From NCBI RefSeq assembly GCF_026241165.1, contig NZ_JAPFQN010000006.1, positions 186,001 to 250,000 of the forward strand: 64,000 nucleotides of DNA, read 5' to 3'. The notes under the pieces are model-generated. The model saw only the letters and a list, made by a program, of their open reading frames with translations. It was not told where the DNA came from and ran no database searches. This document shows positions 46,569 through 55,090 of this stretch, piece by piece. The stretch comes from Mangrovivirga halotolerans. Lineage in GTDB: Bacteria > Bacteroidota > Bacteroidia > Cytophagales > Cyclobacteriaceae. How positions within the stretch are numbered: the stretch's first letter is position 1; every line of letters begins with the position of its first letter. Position numbers and translations under genes: made by a program.

Positions 46569-49500
46569 TTAAATAAATTCTTTTTCTCTTAATACCTGAA
46601 TGATAAAATGTTCAACATGACTATTCACTCCGAAGATTTTATTATTCTTCTCTTGTACCAGCCCTTGCCTTTTCAGGTTGTCCAGTTTAATTAGGCAATT
46701 ATCCCTGTCATTAAACATTATTTTAGCCATTCTATTTACACTTAACCGCTTATGTAGAACAAATTGTTGCAAATAAGAAAGGTCTTCATCAGTGATGTTA
46801 TATAATATTTTATACCCGGTTTTATCAGGAGTCCGAATTTCTATTTTTCGATCAGTAGCCGCCGAAATATTAGCTAGCCAAGATTTCAATGCAATACCAG
46901 GCACTCCATTTGAATAATCAAAATAAGCATTAAATAATGAAGCAAGTCTCATTTCTGAAATCTCATCTTCTTCTTTACCTTTCCATGTAAACTTGATCCC
47001 GCTACTTCTGTGTCTTAATAAAAGCAAATGCTTTATCTCCTCAGCATCAAATGGTTTACAATATAATTCATTAAGAAAGTATTTATTAAAATCCCTTTGA
47101 TTGATCATTAATCTATAGAAATACGGATTGCAATTGATCATGAAAAATATCTTTTCAGAATATTTATCAATTGCATTTGTTATCAGATCAATAACTTCCA
47201 TTCCTCCTTCTTTACGCGTCCACCATAATTCAAGATCACAGATCATCAATACAGAACCATGAGGCATGGATTGAAAAATTCTCTCAGCATTTCCGTTAAA
47301 GCCGGTAACATCTCTTAAAGATTTTTCAAAGGTCTTAATAGACGAGGTCCCATCAGCCATTGGCCTTAAATGATAAGTATGCTTATGACCAAAAAACTTA
47401 TTTGCTATTTGCCTCGCAAGAGCCGTTTTACCAGCATTACGTTCTCCCAGTATGATCAAGCCTCCGGAAAGTCCTTTCTGATGCCTTTTGTAAGCCTGAT
47501 TTGCAACAGCCATTTCCTCAGGTCTTTCTACCCAGAAATCGCCACTAACAAAAGACCGGCCACTAAACAGGTTTTGATAGTAAACAGGCAGTTTACCAAT
47601 AATCTTTCTATCAGGGCTTATTTTCTCTACAAATGACAATACCGAAGAAACAGTATAAAAGTCCTGACCATTAGCGACAATACTTTTGGCTAATATGACA
47701 CCTTTACTTTTTGAATAAAGCAGCCTGGTTAGTTTTTCCTGTGCTGTAGTTGCGAGCTTTTCAGACCATTCAGTAAACTTTCCTCTTACTTGCTTATTCT
47801 TATAATCAACGATAAACTGTTTGTAATCTTCAGTATTTGCAGATAATATAAATACAGATAGTGGATCAAGTGCCTCCTCAAGATCAGCCCTTATTTTCCT
47901 CGTAGCATTATTTATCTCCTCTTTTAGCTTTTCTACATCTTGTTCGATTAAACGAGCCGATTGCTCAAGGATAGCCTTTTCCTTTTCTTCTTTATCCTCA
48001 CTCAGCTTATTATTTGTTAAAATAAAATCATGCTGGTAATTGGTGTGATTGACAAGGTCTTTGAATGCATTATTATACTTTATGATCACTTGCTCAAATT
48101 GTACTACCTCTTGCTGCGCAGGAACAATAAGTTTAGAATCGATCAAAAATTCAGAGATCCTTTTTACTTCGATCGTCACAGGTTCTGGTTCACCCGTAAA
48201 TTTTCTATCCTGAGACAGGTGGCCTGTTTTTAATACTTCACTTTCTTCAGGTAGCTGCCTGAATAAATTTGTTATACTTTCCGAAACCGCAGAAAAACGA
48301 GTTTCAAGATCCATTGCAGAGTGACCTTCAAACTTTAATTTTAGCTCGACATCATTACCAACTTCTTCCGCTGACTCTACAATTTCAGCTTTTAATTTTT
48401 CAGCAGGTCTGATGAGATGGTGTTTAGTATCATTTTCAAGAGCCTCAATAAACTCCAATATTTCCTGCCTTACCCGGTACTTGAAACTATTGAGCTGAAC
48501 TTCAAGATTCAGAGCACCTATGTACCAACTCAATTCTTCATAAGTAGAATTGCTAAAGTTTCTATTATTGATCTCAATATTCTGGTATACCTTTTGGCGC
48601 TTAGCCAGATTAGATAAAAGAGGTTTTACGTTAAGCTTGGAAAGATTAAAAGCCAATTCCTGGGTCATCTTTCTCCAGAGCAATCTTAATCTGTTTTGAA
48701 GCTTTTCATATTGTTTTTGTTCGACCTCCTTCATTTTTTCCAACTGTTCATACACTGGTTGGAGCAAAGACTCAATATCTATTTCTTCATTCTTTTCCTG
48801 ATCGATCTTAATATGAAGCTTTTGCAAAGCCTGGTCTATACCAATCAAGTAACCTCGGATGTTTTTGAGATTTTCCCGCTCGTATCTTTTTACTTCAGAT
48901 AGCCAGCCCGAAAGATATCTCTGCCATTGTCCATATAAAGCAAATTCAACAGTCTTACGAAATAAAACCTTTCTATTGATCGACTGGACTCCCATACTGC
49001 GCTTTATACTGAGCCATCTTTTGTATATCCGAAGACCAAAAGAATCGTCTTTATTGATTCTTACATCTTCTGTTTTAAAGGTGACTGAAATGTGCTGAGG
49101 AGTACGCTCAATATCTTGTTTCAATTTATCAAGATACCAGTTGACAGCAGAGTCCATGCGCTGTCCATTATTTTTTAATCCATCTTCTGATAATTGCTCT
49201 AAAATATCTTTACTATGGTAATAAAAATCATTCTTGATTTTTATCAATTGCTTTTGAGCCCGGTAATCGGCATCAGTAGATTTCACCTTTTTCAGGTGGT
49301 CTTTTATTGAGTTAAGCTGCTTTTCCCATTTATGAATATATTCATCATAATTACCATGAAGCTCCCCTAAACCCTTTGCAAAGAAAACATCAAGTTCTTT
49401 CAACCCGTGCTTATCAATGAGCATCACATCCGAATTAATATTTTCATAACGTGTAGGAAGCAGCCTTGGTAATTCTACAAGATAATTTTTTTCATCAGAA

Positions 49501-51680
49501 ACCGGTGCTCGCTTAGTAGTCAGACTATCAATAGCAATAGTCTCAAATTTTTCTGATGGAAGTGTGAGGATACTAGTTCCAAGTCTGTTTGATAAAAGAT
49601 GGTTTTTGATAAAATGCTCTTCTTTATCGATTTCATCCTCATCAAGACCAACTATAACAAGGTCTACATTCTTAGATTCCCTCTCCATTATTTCAGGCAC
49701 AGGACCATTTTCAAGGGAATTATCTATAATCTTGATCTTATAATCAAGACGGAACTTTTCAAGGGTGCTCTTTAATAATGAATATAGTTTTTCATCCTGA
49801 TCTGCGGTCTGACTGATAGCAAGAACACGAATTTTAACATCTTTCCAGTCTGGAGAGCTTTGTAAATGTCTTAGTAGACTAAAATGGAAAGTAAGACCTT
49901 TCCCTTTTCCTTTCCACCAGAGATCAATAAATTTCTTCCTCCCAAACCCTTTTTCCTTATCATAATTTAACCAGATTCCGTTAAGATCTTCCTTATGAAT
50001 GGTCTGAACCAGCTGTCTGAAATCATCTTTATTACCCTCATCCGAAGTCCATCCCATCAGCACTGTGTTCGGTCTTACACCAGAAAATCCATATACTCTG
50101 ATCAGGCCTTGCATTCCACCGTATACATCTTTGCAGTCCACAGTATATTTAAAATAACCATTCCCTGTATCTGCAATATCCTTCCATTCTCCTTCGCTGC
50201 TTATTCTTAAAGCATCTCCTTTTTCTTTTAGTTCGAAGGCTGTCATAATACCAAGCCTGCCACTAATAGCAGTTCCAAACTCGATCAGATGCCTTCTCTG
50301 CTTTTCATCACCGGAAAAAACAAGACTATTTGGCCTCCAGTTCCTGTAATGTTCCTGCTTTTGTGTTAGATTCTGCAAACCGCTTTTAACCAGCGAAGAC
50401 CAAACTCCACTCCAGGAGTCCCCGCTTTCCAGAACCATTTGTTTTCTTCTGAAATAAACATAAATACCACCTAATAAAACTACGGCCCCAATCATTGCAG
50501 GAAGGTCAAGTTGTATCATGACAATCAAACACGCCAGTGCTCCTAAAATACTTACCCAAGCAGGAGTTTTAAACTGAGGTCTGAAATCTGCGCTCGTTAA
50601 TTTTTCAAATGCGCAACTGAGGTTTATAAATCCATAAGTGGTAATGAAGAATATCGAAACAATCCTCGCGATAACATCAAGTTCTCCAATCAGAATACCC
50701 AACTCGGCTATTATAAAAGTCAGGATCAGGGCATTCCTTGGTTCATTTGCTTCACCAGTTCCTTTGGCAAACCACTTCCAGGTGATTTTATCAATTGCTG
50801 TTGCTTGCAAGATCCTTGGTGCTCCTAAAATACTTCCTAAAGCAGAGGAGATCGTAGCTCCCCATACACCCGCAATAACCAATTCAGGTATCCAGGCAAT
50901 TTCAAAAAGAATATTAGGATTATTCATTAATTGCTCTCCATCTACAGTAAAAGCAAAAAAGCAGGCAATAATAATATAAGCAATAAGTCCAAAAACAATC
51001 GCTGAAATGGTACCTACAGGAATTGACTTTTTGGGATCCTGAAGGTCTCCTGACATCGAAACACCCGCTTCAAACCCCGTTACTGCAGGGAAGAAAATAC
51101 CAAAAAGAAGCATTATACTTACTTCACCACTGAACGGTTCAAAAAGAGGTTTGGAAGTTTCGTGAGCATCATTTCCAATGAATATTGACAAAAGGGATAA
51201 GCCAATTGCCGCCATAATAAAAAACTGTGACTTAATAGCTAAAGAGGTACTTATAAAAGTAATTGCTGTTACCGCAAAAAGAGCTATACTTCCTGTGAGA
51301 CGAATTGTATTAATATCTGTTGGCAGATCAAAATAAGAAAGCAAACTCTCACTAAAACCTATTAAGTAAAGTGATGTACTAAATGAAAGTCCGACAAAAA
51401 GTGCGAGTCCCAGGGTTCCACCTATCGGCAATCCTAAACTTCGACTAATTATATAGTATGTCCCTCCAGCTTCGACTTTTTTGTCTGTAGCAATTGAAGA
51501 AACACTTAAGCCAGTACTTGCAGAAATAATATGTGCTACTAAAATAATCCCGAGAGTGTACCAAAGTCCGGCAGAACCGACTATCATTGGCAACCTCAGA
51601 TACATTATAACACCTAATATAGTTAAAATGGAAGGGGTGAAAACACCGCCAAAAGTTCCAAACTTTTTGATTTTGGCCAT
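46569..51680 (-). CDS. SLC12-type cation-chloride cotransporter fused to a coiled-coil region and a P-loop ATPase
   Basis: 1703 residues from ATG 51680 (a TTG three codons earlier is possible). Residues ~10-412: 12-helix APC-fold SLC12 transporter, with GVIMYLRLPMIVGSAG (23-38), GGTYYIISRSLG, TGFEAGVSMSGDLQDPKKSIP and NEPRNALIL, all close to eukaryotic NKCC/KCC signatures. ~445-710: SLC12 cytosolic domain (NWRPNSLVFSG; VLAISQTADQDEKLYSLL). ~750-1330: long charged helices, coiled-coil-like. ~1385-1600: P-loop ATPase, Walker A GERNAGKT (1412-1419), Walker B LMICDLELW (Asp1482, Glu1484), sensor-like FMINCNP and a GVPG (GxP) motif as in STAND/AAA+ proteins; ~1628-1690 winged-helix-like. Simple SLC12 homologues end near 710. 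Followed 1 base later by the MscS-like gene. Function is inferred: ATP-regulated ion transport. Confidence 0.8.
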   Translation of the reverse strand: MAKIKKFGTFGGVFTPSILTILGVIMYLRLPMIVGSAGLWYTLGIILVAHIISASTGLSVSSIATDKKVEAGGTYYIISRSLGLPIGGTLGLALFVGLSFSTSLYLIGFSESLLSYFDLPTDINTIRLTGSIALFAVTAITFISTSLAIKSQFFIMAAIGLSLLSIFIGNDAHETSKPLFEPFSGEVSIMLLFGIFFPAVTGFEAGVSMSGDLQDPKKSIPVGTISAIVFGLIAYIIIACFFAFTVDGEQLMNNPNILFEIAWIPELVIAGVWGATISSALGSILGAPRILQATAIDKITWKWFAKGTGEANEPRNALILTFIIAELGILIGELDVIARIVSIFFITTYGFINLSCAFEKLTSADFRPQFKTPAWVSILGALACLIVMIQLDLPAMIGAVVLLGGIYVYFRRKQMVLESGDSWSGVWSSLVKSGLQNLTQKQEHYRNWRPNSLVFSGDEKQRRHLIEFGTAISGRLGIMTAFELKEKGDALRISSEGEWKDIADTGNGYFKYTVDCKDVYGGMQGLIRVYGFSGVRPNTVLMGWTSDEGNKDDFRQLVQTIHKEDLNGIWLNYDKEKGFGRKKFIDLWWKGKGKGLTFHFSLLRHLQSSPDWKDVKIRVLAISQTADQDEKLYSLLKSTLEKFRLDYKIKIIDNSLENGPVPEIMERESKNVDLVIVGLDEDEIDKEEHFIKNHLLSNRLGTSILTLPSEKFETIAIDSLTTKRAPVSDEKNYLVELPRLLPTRYENINSDVMLIDKHGLKELDVFFAKGLGELHGNYDEYIHKWEKQLNSIKDHLKKVKSTDADYRAQKQLIKIKNDFYYHSKDILEQLSEDGLKNNGQRMDSAVNWYLDKLKQDIERTPQHISVTFKTEDVRINKDDSFGLRIYKRWLSIKRSMGVQSINRKVLFRKTVEFALYGQWQRYLSGWLSEVKRYERENLKNIRGYLIGIDQALQKLHIKIDQEKNEEIDIESLLQPVYEQLEKMKEVEQKQYEKLQNRLRLLWRKMTQELAFNLSKLNVKPLLSNLAKRQKVYQNIEINNRNFSNSTYEELSWYIGALNLEVQLNSFKYRVRQEILEFIEALENDTKHHLIRPAEKLKAEIVESAEEVGNDVELKLKFEGHSAMDLETRFSAVSESITNLFRQLPEESEVLKTGHLSQDRKFTGEPEPVTIEVKRISEFLIDSKLIVPAQQEVVQFEQVIIKYNNAFKDLVNHTNYQHDFILTNNKLSEDKEEKEKAILEQSARLIEQDVEKLKEEINNATRKIRADLEEALDPLSVFILSANTEDYKQFIVDYKNKQVRGKFTEWSEKLATTAQEKLTRLLYSKSKGVILAKSIVANGQDFYTVSSVLSFVEKISPDRKIIGKLPVYYQNLFSGRSFVSGDFWVERPEEMAVANQAYKRHQKGLSGGLIILGERNAGKTALARQIANKFFGHKHTYHLRPMADGTSSIKTFEKSLRDVTGFNGNAERIFQSMPHGSVLMICDLELWWTRKEGGMEVIDLITNAIDKYSEKIFFMINCNPYFYRLMINQRDFNKYFLNELYCKPFDAEEIKHLLLLRHRSSGIKFTWKGKEEDEISEMRLASLFNAYFDYSNGVPGIALKSWLANISAATDRKIEIRTPDKTGYKILYNITDEDLSYLQQFVLHKRLSVNRMAKIMFNDRDNCLIKLDNLKRQGLVQEKNNKIFGVNSHVEHFIIQVLREKEFI

Positions 51681-51784
51681 AAAGGTCAAATTTTATTATA
51701 TAAAATATCTAAAGTTATCGTTAATTTAATAATTTGAATGCAACCTGAAAGTTTAATTTTCAGGATTGTTGTAAAATATACTAC

Positions 51785-53146
51785 ATGGAAGAGTTAAACC
51801 AATTATCACCTTATATTCTTGTTATCGCTGCTTCAGTGATAATCATTGCCTCCTATCTTTTCAATATAGTGAGTCAAAAAACTAATATCCCAAGTGTAAT
51901 ATTATTGATTTTAACCGGAATCGGAATAAATCAGGGACTTAAATATATCGGACTGGATATTGAAAACATCCTTTTTAAAACTTTAGAGATACTCGGCATC
52001 CTTGGTTTGATTATGATTGTACTCGAAGCTGCATTAGATTTAAAATTAGGCCGTGATAAACTAAAACTGATAACCAACTCCTTTGTCGTTGCATTTTTAA
52101 GCCTCGGAATCACCTGTTTTGCTATTGCCTATATCCTGATCTATTTCCTGGAAATGGACATGCTCAACGCAGTGTTATACTCAGTACCTCTGTCAGTAAT
52201 GAGTAGCTCGATCATTATACCCAGTGTAGCAAACTTAATTGGATCTAAAAAAGAGTTTTTGATTTATGAAGCTACTTTTTCAGATATACTTGGCATCATG
52301 GTGTTTTATTTTATCATAGGAAATGCTAATGCTAGTGATGCTAAAGAAGTATTTGTTGATATATCAAGCAACATCACTTTAACTGTAATCCTTTCTGTTA
52401 TTCTTGGTTATGCACTGGTATATCTGATCCAGAAACTGGATTCTAAAGTAAAATTATTTTTACTTATATCATTTTTGATCCTTTTATATTCTGTTGGTAA
52501 ATACTACAAGCTTTCCAGTCTTATAATAATCCTTCTGTTTGGCTTGATATTAAATAATCACAAACTGTTTTTCAGAGGCTGGTTTAAAAGGCTCACAAAT
52601 GAGAAAAAACTAAATGAAGCACTGGAAGACCTCCACCTGGTAACACTCGAAACTGCATTTGTAGTCCGGACATTTTTCTTTGTCATTTTTGGTATGACAT
52701 TGAAGCTTGATACCTTACTTAGTCTTCAAACAGCGATAGTAAGTTTGATCATTATATTAGCTACCTACATAATCAGATGGCCACTACTAAAGATCTTTTC
52801 AAACCGATCATTAAAGCCTGCCTTTTTTGTCACACCTAGAGGGTTAATTACTATTCTATTATTCTTTAGCATTCCTGCTGAATTTACTTTCGAAGGATTC
52901 AGACCGGGAATCTTACTCTATGTAATTATGCTGACAAACATTGTTATGACCTATGGTTTGATAACTGATAAGTCAGATAAATCCGAAGATATTGAAAAGC
53001 TTGAATTTGACGATTGGGATGAATTAGATGAAGAATTAAAGATGCTTAAAAGTGAGGATACAGATGGGACAGAGAATTCATCTTCCTCTTCTTCTACTGA
53101 TGATTCTGAAAAAAATCGAATAGAGCAGGCTGAAAGCAGAAAATAA
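51785..53146 (+). CDS. CPA-family cation/proton antiporter
   Basis: 453 residues with about 12 membrane segments. Family features: NIPSVILLILTGIGIN, GLIMIVLEAALDL, SVMSSSIIIPS, and EATFSDILGI, where the ND pair of CPA1 antiporters is Ser166-Asp167. The late segment has VVRTFFFVIFGM and TPRGLITILL. The last ~50 residues are a cytosolic acidic Ser-rich tail. It exchanges Na+ or K+ for H+; which ion is not readable. Divergent from the SLC12-ATPase gene across 104 bases, so the two may be co-regulated. Confidence 0.87.
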   Translation: MEELNQLSPYILVIAASVIIIASYLFNIVSQKTNIPSVILLILTGIGINQGLKYIGLDIENILFKTLEILGILGLIMIVLEAALDLKLGRDKLKLITNSFVVAFLSLGITCFAIAYILIYFLEMDMLNAVLYSVPLSVMSSSIIIPSVANLIGSKKEFLIYEATFSDILGIMVFYFIIGNANASDAKEVFVDISSNITLTVILSVILGYALVYLIQKLDSKVKLFLLISFLILLYSVGKYYKLSSLIIILLFGLILNNHKLFFRGWFKRLTNEKKLNEALEDLHLVTLETAFVVRTFFFVIFGMTLKLDTLLSLQTAIVSLIIILATYIIRWPLLKIFSNRSLKPAFFVTPRGLITILLFFSIPAEFTFEGFRPGILLYVIMLTNIVMTYGLITDKSDKSEDIEKLEFDDWDELDEELKMLKSEDTDGTENSSSSSSTDDSEKNRIEQAESRK

Positions 53147-53173
53147 AAAAAGGGAGCTACTGGCTCCCTTTTA
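53147..53173. terminator. Bidirectional terminator between the antiporter and def
   Basis: 10-bp stem AAAAGGGAGC with GCTCCCTTTT around a 5-base loop, with A/T runs on both sides, between convergent genes. Confidence 0.85.
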
Positions 53174-53176
53174 ATT

Positions 53177-53728
53177 TTATTTTAATGATGGAAATTTCAT
53201 CCTGTACCCCACTTTAACTTTTCCTTTTGAAATATTATTAAGCTTACCTTTCAGGAGTCTCTTTTTTAACCCACTTAAGTAGTCGGTAAATAATACTCCT
53301 TCGATATGATCATATTCATGCTGTATAATCCTGGCAGCAACCCCTTCATAAGTTTCTGTATGCTCGTTCCAGTCTTCATCAAAATATTTAATGGTAACTG
53401 TCTCAGGACGATATACATCCTCGCGAATACCTGGTATACTAAGGCAACCTTCTTCAAAAGCCCAGTCATCTCCATCTTCATCAATGATCTCAGGATTAAT
53501 GAAAGCTTTTTTAAAGCCATCAGTAGTTTCATCTTCCATAGGCTCTCCATCTACAACAAAAATCCGTAAACCTTTGCCAATCTGAGGGCCTGCCAGACCT
53601 ACACCACTTGCCGAATACATTGTTTCAAACATGTCTTCCACAAGTTCTTTTACATCAGTGCCTTTTTCTATATCTACTGCTTTCTTCTTTAAAATCGGGT
53701 GTCCGTAAGCAACAATCGGATAAATCAT
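53177..53728 (-). CDS. def: Peptide deformylase
   Basis: Removes the formyl group from new proteins. 183 residues with the three motifs GVGLAGPQIG (42-51), EGCLSIPG with metal Cys95, and QHEYDHIEG with His137 and His141 (HExxH-type with catalytic Glu138). Usual size. It stands alone, 51 bases downstream of ruvX. Confidence 0.96.
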   Translation of the reverse strand: MIYPIVAYGHPILKKKAVDIEKGTDVKELVEDMFETMYSASGVGLAGPQIGKGLRIFVVDGEPMEDETTDGFKKAFINPEIIDEDGDDWAFEEGCLSIPGIREDVYRPETVTIKYFDEDWNEHTETYEGVAARIIQHEYDHIEGVLFTDYLSGLKKRLLKGKLNNISKGKVKVGYRMKFPSLK

Positions 53729-53779
53729 AAGTACCTTTTCAATTTAAAGCTGCAAATCTACTCAAAATACCTTAAATAG

Positions 53780-54193
53780 TTAAGATACAGACTCAAGGTA
53801 TTCCTGAAGTATCAATACGGCACTTACCTTGTCAATGTTTTCCTTTTTTCTTCGGTCCTTTTTTTTAGATCCGGCAGCTATCATAGATTCCATTGCCCTA
53901 ACGGAGGTAAATGCCTCATCTTGTTCATGAACGGGTATTCCAGGAAATTGCTTTTTGAGGGTGGTTATAAATCCTTTACAATGTTGGGTATTATTTGTAG
54001 GTGAACCGTCTTCTTTATAAGGTACACCAACGACAAAGGCTTCAACATCTTCTTTAGAAAGATAATCTTTCAAATAATCCACTACATCTTTTGAGTGAAC
54101 GGTATCCAGACCAGTTGCAATTATTTTTAAAGGATCGGTTACTGCAAGCCCAACTCGCTTTGTTCCATAATCGACAGCTAAAATTCTTGGCAT
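53780..54193 (-). CDS. ruvX: RuvX/YqgF-family nuclease (putative pre-16S rRNA nuclease)
   Basis: 137 residues with the RNase H-like fold: LAVDYGTKRVGLAVTDP (first Asp), VVGVPYKEDGSPTN, HEQDEAFTS and the DKVSAVLILQEYL C-terminal Asp. Involved in 16S rRNA 5' processing. Starts 3 bases after the hemerythrin gene stop. Confidence 0.93.
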   Translation of the reverse strand: MPRILAVDYGTKRVGLAVTDPLKIIATGLDTVHSKDVVDYLKDYLSKEDVEAFVVGVPYKEDGSPTNNTQHCKGFITTLKKQFPGIPVHEQDEAFTSVRAMESMIAAGSKKKDRRKKENIDKVSAVLILQEYLESVS

Positions 54194-54196
54194 GGA

Positions 54197-54955
54197 CTAA
54201 TTTGAACCTTTGTTATCGGAAAGCATTTTTTTGACTTCCTTTTCAAGCATCAATGCCTTTGGAAAAAGGATTTCATCTTCTATTGAAGCATGGATCTTCA
54301 ATTCTTGCTCAAAAGACTGAAGCTCTTTCATGATCACATTCATATGAATGTCACTCTGATCTTTCAGATCAAAATTGTTTGTGATCTTTTTAAGTCCTTC
54401 TAGCTCATCTTCATGAATTTCATGGTCCACTGCATATTTTCTTACCGAATGTTTTTCCAGTTCAAAGAATAGTTTAGCAGCTGGAAAATCACCTGAAACT
54501 GCTTTTTGAAGTTTAGTAATGTAGGTAAAAAGTGTATCCTCCTCCTGGTAAATATGGTGAATGAAATCTTCGACAAATATGGGATATACAAATTTAAGAT
54601 CCTGAATAATCTGTTCGTGTTCAGGCTTAACTTTTTCCGCACCTCTAAGCAAGCTGGATATATAAGGCAGTCTCCTTTTAATAAAAATGTGATGAGCGTG
54701 CTTTAAATATTCTATAATAAGGTCTACAGGTAAGGTAAAAAGCTTTAAAGACTCTATACTGTTATCATCTTTATATTTTTCAAGCTTACTAACTACTTTT
54801 TCAAGCAAAAGCCCTCTGTTCTTACATACTTCCTCAAGAGTAAGTTCAGGATATTCATAGAACCTGATTCCAAAATCATTGAGAATTGAAGCAAAAATGT
54901 GATTTGCTCCTACTAATTCATTTAAAGTCTTATGCTTGTATACTTTGTAGTCCAT
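54197..54955 (-). CDS. Hemerythrin-domain protein, RIC/ScdA-like
   Basis: 252 residues. The N-terminal ~55 residues align by eye with the DUF542 domain of ScdA/YtfE (LNELVGANHIFASILNDFGI, then LTLEEVC), but the Cys-Cys pair that follows GIDF in the family is Tyr-Glu here. The rest is a four-helix hemerythrin fold with His/Glu iron ligands: HAHHIFI, HHIYQEEDTLF, HEIHEDEL and HASIEDEILFP. RIC proteins repair iron-sulfur clusters damaged by nitric oxide or oxidants. Loss of the Cys pair makes a different N-terminal role likely. A -7 element lies 7 bases before the ATG. Confidence 0.8.
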   Translation of the reverse strand: MDYKVYKHKTLNELVGANHIFASILNDFGIRFYEYPELTLEEVCKNRGLLLEKVVSKLEKYKDDNSIESLKLFTLPVDLIIEYLKHAHHIFIKRRLPYISSLLRGAEKVKPEHEQIIQDLKFVYPIFVEDFIHHIYQEEDTLFTYITKLQKAVSGDFPAAKLFFELEKHSVRKYAVDHEIHEDELEGLKKITNNFDLKDQSDIHMNVIMKELQSFEQELKIHASIEDEILFPKALMLEKEVKKMLSDNKGSN

Positions 54956-54962
54956 TATTTTG

Positions 54963-54970
54963 CAAAGATA
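54963..54970 (-). promoter_or_regulatory. Candidate -7 promoter element of the hemerythrin-ruvX genes
   Basis: TATCTTTG on the minus strand, exact TAnnTTTG, ends 7 bases before the ATG. A very short or absent 5' leader is expected. No -33 TTG found. Confidence 0.5.
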
Positions 54971-55090
54971 ATGTATAAAATAGATAAATAACTGACTTAA
55001 GTCACCTCTTTAACAAACTGTTGTGGTTTGAATGCGTTAAATATTTACTAAATATGTAGTTTTGTTATAGTGCTTTAGAAATAAATATAT

